Positions 18,438-28,232 of a stretch of DNA of 64,000 nucleotides are shown here, piece after piece (position 1 is the stretch's first letter; every line of letters begins with the position of its first letter). Below the pieces are notes generated by a model. The model was not told where the DNA came from. It saw only the letters and a list, made by a program, of their open reading frames with translations, and made no database searches. This DNA comes from Panacagrimonas perspica (GTDB lineage Bacteria; Pseudomonadota; Gammaproteobacteria; Nevskiales; Nevskiaceae). Location of the stretch: assembly GCF_004364935.1 (NCBI RefSeq), contig NZ_SOBT01000011.1:186001-250000 (forward strand). The letters run 5' to 3'. The translations under genes were made by a program, and so were the position numbers.

Positions 18438-21400
18438 GCGTAGGAGTGCTGCCCGATGCCGACGATCGCGCCGCCGCGCTCGATCTGTCCGTCCACGCGC
18501 TGGTGATGGCCCCCGCGGGCTCGGGCAAGACCGGCCTGCTGGTGCATCGCCTGCTGTGCGCGCTCGCGGTCGTCGAGGCGCCCGAGCAGGTCGTCGCGAT
18601 CACGTTCACGAACAAGGCGGCCGCCGAGATCCGCGCACGCGTTCTCGAAGTCCTGCGTGCTGCGGCGCGCGAGCAGGCCACCGACGATCCGCACGAGCGG
18701 GCGCTGCACGAGACCGCGCGCGCCGTGCTGGCACGCGACGCCGAGTTGAACTGGCAATTGCTGGCACAGCCGGCACGGCTGAACGCGCTGACGATCGATG
18801 CGTTCTGCGCGCAGATCGGTGCACAACTGCCGCTGCTGTCCGGCCTGGGTGGCGGCATCGGCATCGCGGAGGACGCGCGCAGCCTCTATCTCGACGCGAT
18901 CTCGCGGCTGTTCGAGGAGATCGAGGATGCCTCGGTGCCGGTGGAGGATCGCGACGCGCTGGCGCGCATCCTGCGCCTGAGCGGCAATCGCATCGACCGG
19001 CTGATCGAGCCGCTGTCGTCGCTGCTCGCGCGACGCGAACAATGGATGCACGCCGCCGCCGCGCGCGACCACGATTGGGAAGCGCAGGACGCGCTGGCAC
19101 TGGCCGCGCTGATCGAACCCGCGGTACGCGACTTCGAGGATAGTCTCGATGCCGTCCAGCGCACGGCGCTCGTCGATCTGCTGCGCGAAGGCGCCGGCCA
19201 GAGTCCGCTGCTGGCCTGGGCCGCGGAGCTGCAGGGATGGCCGGGTATCGAGGGGGCGGAATTCGCGCTGCTGCGGCGCCTCGCCGACGTGCTGCTGACC
19301 AAGAGCGGCGAGCGCGACCTGCGCAAGCCCAAGGGCGTGAACGTCAGCGGCGGCTTCGTCGCCAAGCAGCCCTACACGTTGGCCTTCAAGGCGCTGCTCG
19401 AATCGCAGGAAGGCAACGAGGCGCTGGTGCGCGCCGCGCGTGCGGTCTGCGTGCTGCCCGACACCGAGCTGCCGGCCGAACTGCGGGAGCTGCGTGCTGC
19501 CTGGTTGCGCGTGCTGCGACGACTGGCGGCGCATCTGCGGCTGAGTTTCGCCGAGGCGCAGCAGGCGGATTTCCCGCAGCTCGCGCAGTCGGCGCTGCAG
19601 GCCCTGCGCCCCGCGGGTGGCATCGGCGACGCCTTGCTGTCGGCCGACCGTCGCATCCGGCACCTGCTCGTCGACGAGATGCAGGACACCAGCGATACGC
19701 AGTTACGCCTGCTCGAAAGCCTCACCGCGGCATGGACCCAAGGTGACGGGCGCTCGCTGTTCCTCGTCGGCGATCCGCAGCAGTCGATCTACGCGTTCCG
19801 CAAGGCCGAGGTGCGTCTGTTCCTGCGGCTGTGGGAAGAGCGGCGGCTTGGAACGCTGCCGCTTCGGCGCCTGCGGCTGAGTGCGAACTTCCGCTCGCAG
19901 CCGGCCGTCGTCGAGTGGTTCAACGATGCCTTCACGCGCATCTTCCCGCGTGCGTCCGACCTGCTGCGCGGTGCGGTGCCGTTCGCTTCCAGCGTCGCGC
20001 TGCGACGTGCCGAGGGCGAGGGCGGCGTGCACGTCGAGGTCTGCGACAGCGCCGAGCGCGAAGCCGAGGCCGCGGCCGGCGAAGCCGCGCGGCGCATCGC
20101 GCCGGATCGCAGCGTGGTCGTGCTCGCGCGCACGCGGCGGCATCTGGAGCCGGTGATCCGCGCGCTGCGCGCACGGGGCCTGACGCCGGCCTGCCAGGAC
20201 ATCGACCCGCTCGGCGCCTTGCCCGAGGTGCGCGACCTGTTCGCGCTGGCCCGCGCGCTGTGGCATCCGGAAGACCGGCTCGCCTGGGCCGTGCTGCTGC
20301 GCGCGCCCTTCGTGGGCCTGAGCTGGGCCCAGCTCGTCGATCTTTCGCGCGGCCGCAACGAGCTGTCGTGGCCACAGCGGATCGAGGCGGCGCTGGAGCA
20401 TTCGACGCTCGACGACGATGGCCTGCGGCGGCTGCAGGCACTCCAGCAGGCGCTCGATGCGAGTGCCGCCAACCGCTCGTTGCGCGCCGAACTGGCGGAT
20501 CGTGTCGAGGCGGTGTGGACGGCGCTGGGTGGACCGGCGTGCTGCACGCGTTCGGCGCTCGACGACGTGCGGCAGGCGCTGCGTGCGCTGCGCGAAGAGA
20601 CGCGCGGCGGCGGCATCCGCGATCTGGATCGCCTCGAACGCCGCCTGGGCGAGCTCTACGCCGCGCCGCGCGAAGGCCAGGTCCAGTTGATGACGGTGCA
20701 CAAGGCCAAGGGGCTGGAGTTCGATCACGTACTGCTCGTCGGCGTGAACCGCGGCGCGCGCGGCGAGGATCAGCCGGCGCTGCACCTGCTCGAACTGGCG
20801 GACACCGCGCTGCTGGTGCCCAGGCCCGACGAGGCCTGGCCCGAGGATCACGCGGCGCATCGCGCCTTCGACCTGCTGCACGATCTGCACACGCAGTCGC
20901 GCCGCAACGAGGCACTGCGCCTGCTCTACGTCGCCGTCACGCGCGCGCGCCGCACGGCCACGCTCTACGTTTCCGCGGAGCGCGATGGGCTGACCGGCGC
21001 GGCAAAGCTGAAGTCGAATTCGTTCGCGGGCGCGCTGGAGCCAGTGATCCGCGAGCTGGTCGATCGGGCGGCGACGCAGCCAGCGCCCGTATCTCCTGCG
21101 CCGAGCGGGCAAGCGCCCACGTTGCTGCCGCCGCGCGCGCCGCGGCTTCCAGTCGGCGCGCGTCTTGTGTTCGACGAGGACCTGTACCGGCCCGCGGAGA
21201 TCCGCACGTTGCGGCCGAGCGAGGCCGTGCTCACCGCGCAGGAAGAACCGGAGGCGCGGCGCGACGAGGGCGACCTGTACGCGCAGCTCGTCGGCACGCT
21301 GTACCACGAGGCGATGCAACGGATCGCAGGCGAGGGACTCGATGCCTGGGCCGATGCCGGCGCGTCGCGTCGCGCCTCGATGGCGGCCGGCCTGCGTCGT

Positions 21401-21802
21401 CGCGGCATGCCCGAGCCGCTGGTCGAACCGGCCGTGTCAAGAGTCAGCGATCTGCTCGCGCGCACGCTGGCCTCGGAGCGGGGACGCTGGCTGGTCTCGC
21501 CAAAATCCTGGGCCCGCTCCGAATTTCCGCTCGCCGGCCTGCGTGACGGTCGCTGGATTTCCGCGGTGATCGATCGCTGCTTCGAGGACGAGGACGGCGG
21601 TCTGTGGGTGATCGACTACAAGACCAGCGCGCAGTCGATCGCGGTCGATCAACGCGAGGCCTACATCGCGGCCGGCACCGAGCATTACCGCGGCCAGATC
21701 GAACAGTACGTCGGCCTGCTCGGGACGCTGCGGGCGGGCCGGAAAGTGCGCGGCGCGCTGTATTTTGTCGAAGCCGACCGGCTGGTCGAGATCCCGGCGT
21801 AG
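18434..21802 (+). CDS. AddA-like UvrD/Rep helicase-nuclease
   Basis: 1122-residue superfamily 1A helicase fused to a RecB-type nuclease. Helicase motifs in order: Walker A APAGSGKTGLL (about residues 26-36), ITFTNKAAAEIRAR, motif II VDEMQDTSDTQL, motif III VGDPQQSIYAFRKAEV, motif IV LSANFRSQP, motif V LMTVHKAKGLEFDHVLLVGV and motif VI LLYVAVTRARR. The C-terminal nuclease has GLWVIDYKTS with Asp1061 and Lys1063. Together with the upstream AddB-like protein it should process broken DNA ends for recombination; a dedicated RecBCD set may or may not exist elsewhere. The TAG stop (21800-21802) lies inside an intergenic palindromic repeat. Confidence 0.92.
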   Translation: MSVGVLPDADDRAAALDLSVHALVMAPAGSGKTGLLVHRLLCALAVVEAPEQVVAITFTNKAAAEIRARVLEVLRAAAREQATDDPHERALHETARAVLARDAELNWQLLAQPARLNALTIDAFCAQIGAQLPLLSGLGGGIGIAEDARSLYLDAISRLFEEIEDASVPVEDRDALARILRLSGNRIDRLIEPLSSLLARREQWMHAAAARDHDWEAQDALALAALIEPAVRDFEDSLDAVQRTALVDLLREGAGQSPLLAWAAELQGWPGIEGAEFALLRRLADVLLTKSGERDLRKPKGVNVSGGFVAKQPYTLAFKALLESQEGNEALVRAARAVCVLPDTELPAELRELRAAWLRVLRRLAAHLRLSFAEAQQADFPQLAQSALQALRPAGGIGDALLSADRRIRHLLVDEMQDTSDTQLRLLESLTAAWTQGDGRSLFLVGDPQQSIYAFRKAEVRLFLRLWEERRLGTLPLRRLRLSANFRSQPAVVEWFNDAFTRIFPRASDLLRGAVPFASSVALRRAEGEGGVHVEVCDSAEREAEAAAGEAARRIAPDRSVVVLARTRRHLEPVIRALRARGLTPACQDIDPLGALPEVRDLFALARALWHPEDRLAWAVLLRAPFVGLSWAQLVDLSRGRNELSWPQRIEAALEHSTLDDDGLRRLQALQQALDASAANRSLRAELADRVEAVWTALGGPACCTRSALDDVRQALRALREETRGGGIRDLDRLERRLGELYAAPREGQVQLMTVHKAKGLEFDHVLLVGVNRGARGEDQPALHLLELADTALLVPRPDEAWPEDHAAHRAFDLLHDLHTQSRRNEALRLLYVAVTRARRTATLYVSAERDGLTGAAKLKSNSFAGALEPVIRELVDRAATQPAPVSPAPSGQAPTLLPPRAPRLPVGARLVFDEDLYRPAEIRTLRPSEAVLTAQEEPEARRDEGDLYAQLVGTLYHEAMQRIAGEGLDAWADAGASRRASMAAGLRRRGMPEPLVEPAVSRVSDLLARTLASERGRWLVSPKSWARSEFPLAGLRDGRWISAVIDRCFEDEDGGLWVIDYKTSAQSIAVDQREAYIAAGTEHYRGQIEQYVGLLGTLRAGRKVRGALYFVEADRLVEIPA

Positions 21803-21867
21803 CCCGGGTGAAACCCGGGATCATTCTGCTTCGTCGCGCGAAGACTCCCGGGTTTCACCCGCGCTAC
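21799..21867. repeat. Intergenic palindromic repeat, copy 2 (GTGAAACCCGGG subtype)
   Basis: Left arm GTAGCCCGGGTGAAACCCGGG, a spacer of about 29 bases, right arm CCCGGGTTTCACCCGCGCTAC. It sits between the convergent addA-like and GST genes, and its first TAG is the stop codon of the addA-like gene. It could act as a bidirectional transcription end through its stem, but has no T-tract. Confidence 0.9.
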
Positions 21868-21874
21868 GACGTCC

Positions 21875-22507
21875 TCAGCCCGGCGGTTTCGCGCCGGGCC
21901 CCGCGATCTCCATCGCCTTGCGATAGGCCGGACGCGCGTTGAGTCGCTCGACGTAGGCGCGCACGTTCGGCAGGTCATCCACCGCACGGCCGCCGAACAG
22001 CGGCAGCGACGTGAACGTGAACGCGGCCATGACGTCCGCGCAGGTGAACTCCGGGCCGGCGAGGTAGGGCGAGTTGGCGAGGCGCTGGTCGGCGAAGTGG
22101 TAGCTGCGATCCTCGCGCCGGTTCAGCAGCGTGTCCCACAGCGCGCTGTCGCCTTCGGTGCGACCACCCAGCGCCCGCTTGGCGAAGAACAGTCCCATGA
22201 TGTTGTTGTTGAAGTGCATCCAGTACAGGTAGTCCGTGTAGTTCGGCTGGTCCGGACTCACCGTGAAGCGGCCGCCGCCGTAGCGATGGCAGAGGTATTC
22301 CACGATCACCGCCGACTCCGTCAGCGTCTTGTCGCCGTCCTGGATCACCGGTGCCGTCGCGGTGGGATGCAGCGCCAGCAGTTCGGGCGGAGCGAGGCGA
22401 TTGGGCATGCGGTGATGCCACTTGAGCTCGTAGGGAAGGCCGAGCTCTTCCATCAGCCACACGATGCGGTCGGACTGGGATACGCCCAGGTGGTGAATGA
22501 CGATCAT
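21875..22507 (-). CDS. Glutathione S-transferase family protein
   Basis: 210 residues from ATG 22505-22507, which has a good SD (GAGGAGCTGCAC before the ATG). The N-terminal thioredoxin-like domain reads MIVIHHLGVSQSDRIVWLME with the Ser of SQSDR in the catalytic position, the cis-proline motif TAPVIQDGDKTLTESAVIVEY is the glutathione-binding block, and the C-terminal all-helical domain carries YLAGPEFTCADVMAAF with the N-capping aspartate. Such GSTs conjugate or reduce electrophiles with glutathione; the substrate is not predictable. It ends eight bases from the palindromic repeat it shares with the convergent helicase gene. Confidence 0.9.
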   Translation of the reverse strand: MIVIHHLGVSQSDRIVWLMEELGLPYELKWHHRMPNRLAPPELLALHPTATAPVIQDGDKTLTESAVIVEYLCHRYGGGRFTVSPDQPNYTDYLYWMHFNNNIMGLFFAKRALGGRTEGDSALWDTLLNRREDRSYHFADQRLANSPYLAGPEFTCADVMAAFTFTSLPLFGGRAVDDLPNVRAYVERLNARPAYRKAMEIAGPGAKPPG

Positions 22508-22586
22508 GTGCAGCTCCTCGTGGGTGGTCGTGCGGGCACGCCGCAATCTACCGATCCTGGCGCGCAGCCGCCAAAGAGGGCGCTCC

Positions 22587-23678
22587 CTAGGGTTTGTGCG
22601 GCGTCGCCAAGTATTCCTGCGTCTGCATTTCGGTCAGCCGCGAACGCGTGCGCCGGAATTCGAACTGCAGCTTGTTGCCGGTGTAGAGATCTTCCGGCGC
22701 CACGTCGGCCGCCAGCAGCAGCTTCACGCCGCGATCGTAGAACTCGTCCACCAGGTTGATGAAGCGGCGCGCCGGATCTTCGCGCTCGTAGGTGAGCTGT
22801 GGAATGCGCGAGATCAGGATGGTGTGATGTTCGCGCGCCAGCTCGATGTAGTCGGCGGCGGCGCGCGGGCCTTCGCACAGCTCGGCGAAATCGAACCAGG
22901 CGACGCCATCGGCGAGACGCCGCACCTTCAGCTTGCGGCCGTGGATTTCCAGCTCGACGTTCGGCTGGCCGGGTTCGGGTGCAATGTCCTTGAACGCGAT
23001 CTCGAACTTCTCGTCGGCCCGCGCGCCGTTCGGCCAGTGGTAGAGCTCGGCGCGCGTCAGCGCACGCAGGCGGTAATCGACGCCGCCGTCCACGTTCAGG
23101 ACGTCGACGTTGGACTTGAGCATCTCGATGGCGGGCAGGAAGTTCGCGCGCTGCAGGCCGTTGCGATACAGCTCGTCGGGCGCGCAGTTGCTGGTCGCCA
23201 CCAGGGTCACGCCCTGCGCGAACAGGTGCTGGAACAGGCGGCCGAGGATCATCGCGTCGGCAATGTCGGAGACGTAGAACTCGTCGAAGCAGACGACGCG
23301 CACCTTCTCGGCGAGTTCCGCCGCGACCAGCTTCAGCGGGTCCTGCTCGTCGGGGAATTTCCGGCGGCGCTCGTGCACGTCGAGCATGAAGCGATGGAAG
23401 TGCGTGCGCAGCTTGTACTCGAACGGCAGCGCCTCGAAGAAGGCGTCCATCAGGTGGGTCTTGCCGCGGCCGACGCCGCCCCACAGGTACAGGCCGTCGA
23501 CGTCGGGCCAGCGCAGGCGGCGCCCCAGGAAGCGCTTCTTCGGCGGATTGGCGAGCAGCTTTTCGTAGACGCGCTGCAGCGCATCCACGGCGGCGGCCTG
23601 CGCCGCATCCGGCACGAAGCCGGGCTCGGCCAGGTCGGCAAGATAGCGATCGCGCGGCGACATCGGGCTCTCGCTCAT
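22587..23678 (-). CDS. zapE: Cell division protein ZapE (AFG1-like ATPase)
   Basis: 363-residue AFG1/ZapE P-loop ATPase; in E. coli ZapE associates with the Z-ring and is needed under low oxygen or heat. The Walker A is LYLWGGVGRGKTHLMDAFF, followed by the family motif KLRTHFHRFMLDVH, Walker B VRVVCFDEFYVSDIADAMIL, and sensor region LVATSNCAPDELYRNGLQR. C-terminal blocks FDFAELCEGPRAAADYI and RRFINLVDEFYDRGVKLL complete it. Its ATG overlaps the upstream plsC stop (ATGA), so the two are cotranscribed. Confidence 0.94.
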   Translation of the reverse strand: MSESPMSPRDRYLADLAEPGFVPDAAQAAAVDALQRVYEKLLANPPKKRFLGRRLRWPDVDGLYLWGGVGRGKTHLMDAFFEALPFEYKLRTHFHRFMLDVHERRRKFPDEQDPLKLVAAELAEKVRVVCFDEFYVSDIADAMILGRLFQHLFAQGVTLVATSNCAPDELYRNGLQRANFLPAIEMLKSNVDVLNVDGGVDYRLRALTRAELYHWPNGARADEKFEIAFKDIAPEPGQPNVELEIHGRKLKVRRLADGVAWFDFAELCEGPRAAADYIELAREHHTILISRIPQLTYEREDPARRFINLVDEFYDRGVKLLLAADVAPEDLYTGNKLQFEFRRTRSRLTEMQTQEYLATPHKP

Positions 23679-24455
23679 GCCTCGGCCTCGGCCAGCACGG
23701 CGGTTCTCGCTGCGACGTCCGGCTCGCCGCAGACCCGCAGCACGGCGTCCCGGGCGGCGTCCCGCAACTGCAGCGCGTCAGGCGACGCCGGGATCGGCGG
23801 GAGGATGTCGATGTCGACGCGGCTCCAGTGCGGAAGGCGGCTGTGGCCACCGTACAGGCGGCGCGTTCCCCGGATCCCGACCGGCAGCACCGGGACGCCG
23901 GCGCGCGCGGCGATCAGGAACGCGCCTTTCTTGAACGACAGCAGGCCGGGATCGGGTTCGAAGGTGCCCTCGGCGAAGATCGCCAGCGACGCTCCTTCCT
24001 CGACCCGCCGGATCAGCGCACGCGTCTGCGCGGCGCCCTCGCGCGCGGAGTTGCGGTTCACGAACGTCACGCCCATGCGCCGCAGCACGTAGCCGACGTA
24101 GGGCCACTCGGCGGCGCCGTCCTGGACGACGAACGTGAAATTTGCGGGCAGCGCCGAGGTCAGCACGATGCCGTCGATGTAGCTGGCGTGGTTGGCGACG
24201 GCGATGCACGGCGTGGCGGGCACCCGGTCGCGCCCGCTGACCTGCAGCGGCACGCCGATGCACAGCAGCGACAGGCGAACCCCGTGGCGGCCGAACCAGC
24301 GGCGGATCGGGAGCGTCGGACCGAGGATCACGAGCGGGCTGACGACGCCCAGGATCGCCACGGCGAATATCAACGAGGCCACGGCGCCGTAGAGCCGGTC
24401 GAGCAGGCGAACGAGGATCAAAAGGGGAGCGTGAGCGAGAATTTCAGCGCCTATT

Positions 24456-24466
<11 letters not shown>
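23675..24466 (-). CDS. plsC: 1-acyl-sn-glycerol-3-phosphate acyltransferase (PlsC family)
   Basis: Membrane-bound acyltransferase making phosphatidic acid or remodelling phospholipids. From ATG 24464-24466 the product has 263 residues: a membrane region at about 14-50 (LLILVRLLDRLYGAVASLIF, then AVAILGVVSPLVILGP), the catalytic HX4D motif as NHASYIDG, RRMGVTFVNR, and the acceptor-binding FAEGTFEPDPG with FKKGAFLIAARAGVPVLPVGI. A longer open frame upstream has no family similarity. Its start overlaps the 5' end of the divergent xerD by 11 bases, so the two promoters must lie within each other's coding sequence. Confidence 0.88.
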
Positions 24467-25460
<994 letters not shown>

Positions 25461-25511
25461 GCGGCCGGGCAGGTGGAGTCAGGACCCGGATGCGGCGCCG
25501 GGGGACGCGCG

Positions 25512-25607
25512 TCAGGCGTTGGGAATGCCCAGGTACGCCAGGACCACGATCAGCAATACCCCCACCAGCATGCGGCCACAGACGACGAAGAGGGAGCGCT
25601 TGGCCAT
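25512..25607 (-). CDS. Candidate small membrane peptide (31 residues)
   Basis: In the 346-base gap between xerD and dsbC, a minus-strand ATG at 25605-25607 starts a peptide with basic residues then one hydrophobic helix: AKRSLFVVCGRMLVGVLLIV followed by VLAYLGIPNA. That shape suits a single-pass inner-membrane miniprotein. No strong SD is visible, and the frame is open upstream to 25715, so the start is uncertain. The rest of the gap holds a TACAAT hexamer at 25775-25780, 26 bases before dsbC, and nothing else I recognise. Confidence 0.3.
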   Translation of the reverse strand: MAKRSLFVVCGRMLVGVLLIVVLAYLGIPNA

Positions 25608-25806
25608 GCGGGCTGTCCGGGTGAGGCCTGGGCGGTCGGCTCGACCCGGATACGGGACGTTTGCGGCTGCCTGGGTCGACGGCAGGATTCTGGGTGGCGA
25701 TGAAGGAACGAACAAGGCGATCCGATGGTCCCCTTGTGCACGGCGTCACAGCCCGTAGCGGGTTTCCTTCCCCTTACAATGACCGCTGATCAACAGGTCC
25801 TCTTCC

Positions 25807-26619
25807 ATGCAGAAGCTACTGATTCCGATGCTCCTCGCCGTCATGGCGCTCGCGGGCTGCGCTCCGCCGCTGGAAGAGGGAGCCAAGACGTCCGCCTCGA
25901 CGGGCACGGGCGCCACGCCCACGTCGGTGCAGCCGGCCGATCCGAACGACATGGAAGCGCTGCGCCAGCTCGTCTCGGCGCGCCTGAAGGGCACACCGGT
26001 GGATGCCGTGCGTCCCACGCCGCTGCCGGGCATCTACGAGGTGCAGTCCGGCCTGAATTTCGGCTACGTGACGCTCGACGGGCGTTACCTGATCGAGGGT
26101 GACCTGAACGACATGACGACCGGTCGCAGCCTGACGGAAGACACGCGTCGCACGGCCCGCATGGCACTGGTCAACCAGTTCTCCGACGACCAGTCGATCG
26201 TCTACGCGCCCGAAGGCGTCCCGGCGAAGTACACGGTGACGGTCTTCACCGACATCGACTGCGGGTACTGCCGCAAGCTGCATCAGCACATCGCCGAGTA
26301 CAACGCGGACGGCATCGCGGTGCGCTACCTGTTCTTCCCGCGCTCGGGTCCCGATACGCCGTCGTACTTCAAGGCCGAGAAGGTGTGGTGCGCGGCGGAT
26401 CGCAAGGCGGCGCTCACGCAGGCCAAGCTGGGTAGCGGCTACGAGGGCGACGCCGGCTGCCAGAACCCGGTGATGGATCATCTGAAGCTGGCGAGCCAGC
26501 TCGGTCTGCGCGGCACGCCGGCGATCGTCCTGCCGGATGGCCAGCTCATCCCCGGCTACCAGACGCCGGACGAACTGCTGAAGGCGCTCGCGCGACAAGA
26601 CGCCTCACGCCCGAGCTGA
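25807..26619 (+). CDS. dsbC: Thiol:disulfide interchange protein DsbC-like, probable lipoprotein
   Basis: Periplasmic disulfide isomerase. 270 residues: signal region MQKLLIPMLLAVMALAGCAP with an LAGC lipobox at Cys18 rather than an ordinary signal-peptidase I site, a low-complexity Ser/Thr/Ala linker, a dimerisation domain (TPLPGIYEVQSGLNFGYVTL, GRYLIEGDLNDM), and a thioredoxin domain with the active-site pair Cys152/Cys155 (DIDCGYCRKLHQHI). A second cysteine pair (VWCAADR, AGCQNPV) and the cis-Pro loop RGTPAIVLPDGQLIPGYQ complete the fold. It follows xerD, as in many gammaproteobacteria. The downstream gap to gor (convergent) holds a palindromic repeat. Confidence 0.92.
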   Translation: MQKLLIPMLLAVMALAGCAPPLEEGAKTSASTGTGATPTSVQPADPNDMEALRQLVSARLKGTPVDAVRPTPLPGIYEVQSGLNFGYVTLDGRYLIEGDLNDMTTGRSLTEDTRRTARMALVNQFSDDQSIVYAPEGVPAKYTVTVFTDIDCGYCRKLHQHIAEYNADGIAVRYLFFPRSGPDTPSYFKAEKVWCAADRKAALTQAKLGSGYEGDAGCQNPVMDHLKLASQLGLRGTPAIVLPDGQLIPGYQTPDELLKALARQDASRPS

Positions 26620-26632
26620 TCCGCCCGGCAAC

Positions 26633-26713
26633 GTAGCCCGGACGCAGTCCGGGATCGTTGCTCGCAGGAGGTTGTGCGCGTCGAAGAGTTTCCCCGGACC
26701 TCGTCCGGGCTAC
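26633..26713. repeat. Intergenic palindromic repeat, copy 3 (GACGCAGTCCGGG subtype)
   Basis: Left arm GTAGCCCGGACGCAGTCCGGG and right arm CCCCGGACCTCGTCCGGGCTAC, separated by about 38 bases. It lies between the convergent dsbC and gor genes, 13 bases after the dsbC stop. This is the longest spacer among the copies in the window. Confidence 0.88.
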
Positions 26714-26735
26714 GCGTCGCCGTCTCGTCGATCCT

Positions 26736-28094
26736 TCAGCGCGTCGCGGTGCGCAGCGTGACGAATTCCTCGGCGGCCGTCGGATGCACGCCGATGGTCT
26801 CGTCGAACACGCGCTTGGTGGCACCGGCTTTCAGGGCCACGGCGAGGCCCTGAACGATCTCGCCGGCTTCGGGACCGACCATGTGCACGCCGAGCACGCG
26901 ATCGCTGTCGGCATCCACGACCAGCTTCATCAGCGTGCGTTCCTGCACGTCGGTGAGCGTCAGTTTCATCGGCCGGAAACGGCTCTCGAAGATCTTCACC
27001 TTGTGACCGGCTTTCTTCGCGGCGTCTTCGCTGAGTCCGACGGTGCCGATGTTGGGCAGGCTGAACACCGCGGTCGGGATCATCGTGTAATCGAGCGGCC
27101 GGTATTCCGCGGGACGGAACAGCCGCCGCGCCACCGCCATGCCCTCGGCCAGCGCCACCGGCGTGAGCTGCACGCGGCCAATCACGTCGCCCAGCGCCAG
27201 GATCGACGGCTCGCTGGTTTCGAACTCGGCATTCACCTTCACGTGGCCGCGCTCGTCGAGCTCGACCTTCGTGTTCTCGAGGCCGAGGTTGTCCAGCATC
27301 GGACGCCGGCCGGTGGCGAAGAACACGCAGTCGGTCTCGATGCTGCCGCCGTCCTTCAGCTTCGCCACCAGCGTGCCGTCGGCGCGCTTCTCGATGGCCG
27401 TGATGTCGGTGTTGAAGCGCAGGTCGAGCTTCTTGCGCAGCAGTTCGTCACGCAGATGCTCGCGCACGCCGATGTCGAACTCGCGCAGGAACAGATCGCC
27501 GCGATAGAGCTGCGTGGTCTTCGCGCCCAGCCCGTGGAAGATCGAGGCGAATTCCACCGCGATGTAGCCGCCGCCGACGACGATGACGCGCCGCGGCAAT
27601 TCCTTGAGGAAGAAGGCCTCGTTCGAGCTGATCGCGTGCTCCTTGCCGGGGATCTCCGGGATCTGCGGCCAGCCGCCGGTGCAGATCAGGATGTGCTTGG
27701 CGGAGAACGTCTCGGCGCCGACCTGCACGGTCTTGGCATCGAGCAGGCGCGCATGGCCATCGAGCACTTTCACGCCGGCATCCACGAGCAGCTTGCGGTA
27801 GATGCCGTTGAGCCGCGCGATCTCGCGGTTCTTGTTCTGGATCAGCGTCGACCAGTCGAACACCGGTTTTTCGCCCAGGCTCCAGCCGTAGCCGGCGGCC
27901 TGCTCGAAGTCCTCGTGGAAATGCGCGCCGTAGACCAGCATCTTCTTCGGAACGCAGCCGACATTGACGCAGGTGCCGCCGAGATAGCGGCTCTCGGCGA
28001 CGGCTACCTTGGCCCCGAAGTTCGCGGCGAAGCGCGCGGCGCGGACGCCGGCCGAGCCACCGCCGATCACGAACAGGTCGAATGCATCGGACAT
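26736..28094 (-). CDS. gor: Glutathione-disulfide reductase
   Basis: FAD-dependent enzyme that reduces GSSG with NADPH. The start [20 protein letters not shown] (ATG 28092-28094) gives 452 residues; the open frame continues upstream without similarity. The FAD Rossmann motif GGGSAG is followed by the redox-active pair in [15 protein letters not shown], a second nucleotide-binding motif [15 protein letters not shown] with basic residues after it fitting [18 protein letters not shown], and the interface motif [16 protein letters not shown] with the catalytic histidine at the C-terminus. It is convergent with dsbC. Together with gshA, gshB and GST, the window has a full glutathione set. Confidence 0.95.
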   Translation of the reverse strand: MSDAFDLFVIGGGSAGVRAARFAANFGAKVAVAESRYLGGTCVNVGCVPKKMLVYGAHFHEDFEQAAGYGWSLGEKPVFDWSTLIQNKNREIARLNGIYRKLLVDAGVKVLDGHARLLDAKTVQVGAETFSAKHILICTGGWPQIPEIPGKEHAISSNEAFFLKELPRRVIVVGGGYIAVEFASIFHGLGAKTTQLYRGDLFLREFDIGVREHLRDELLRKKLDLRFNTDITAIEKRADGTLVAKLKDGGSIETDCVFFATGRRPMLDNLGLENTKVELDERGHVKVNAEFETSEPSILALGDVIGRVQLTPVALAEGMAVARRLFRPAEYRPLDYTMIPTAVFSLPNIGTVGLSEDAAKKAGHKVKIFESRFRPMKLTLTDVQERTLMKLVVDADSDRVLGVHMVGPEAGEIVQGLAVALKAGATKRVFDETIGVHPTAAEEFVTLRTATR

Positions 28095-28165
28095 CGCGCG
28101 GACTCCAGCGTGGGAAAGAAGCCAGCTTAAGGCGCACAGCGCCCGTGACCTAGCCGGGAATACCC

Positions 28166-28232
28166 GTAGCCCGGGTGCAACCTGGGGTGTCGCTCGCATA
28201 CGGAGCGCAATCCCGGGTTGCACCCGGGCTAC
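28166..28232. repeat. Intergenic palindromic repeat, copy 4 (GTGCAACC subtype)
   Basis: Left arm GTAGCCCGGGTGCAACCTGGG, right arm CCCGGGTTGCACCCGGGCTAC, spacer about 25 bases. It lies between the 5' end of gor and the 3' end of the metallopeptidase lipoprotein gene; read on the minus strand its right arm begins with the TAG that is that gene's stop codon (28229-28231). Confidence 0.9.

Noticed and set aside
26658-28130. A 490-codon plus-strand frame opposite glutathione reductase
   Set aside because: Shadow of the gor coding sequence, with no SD and no family similarity.
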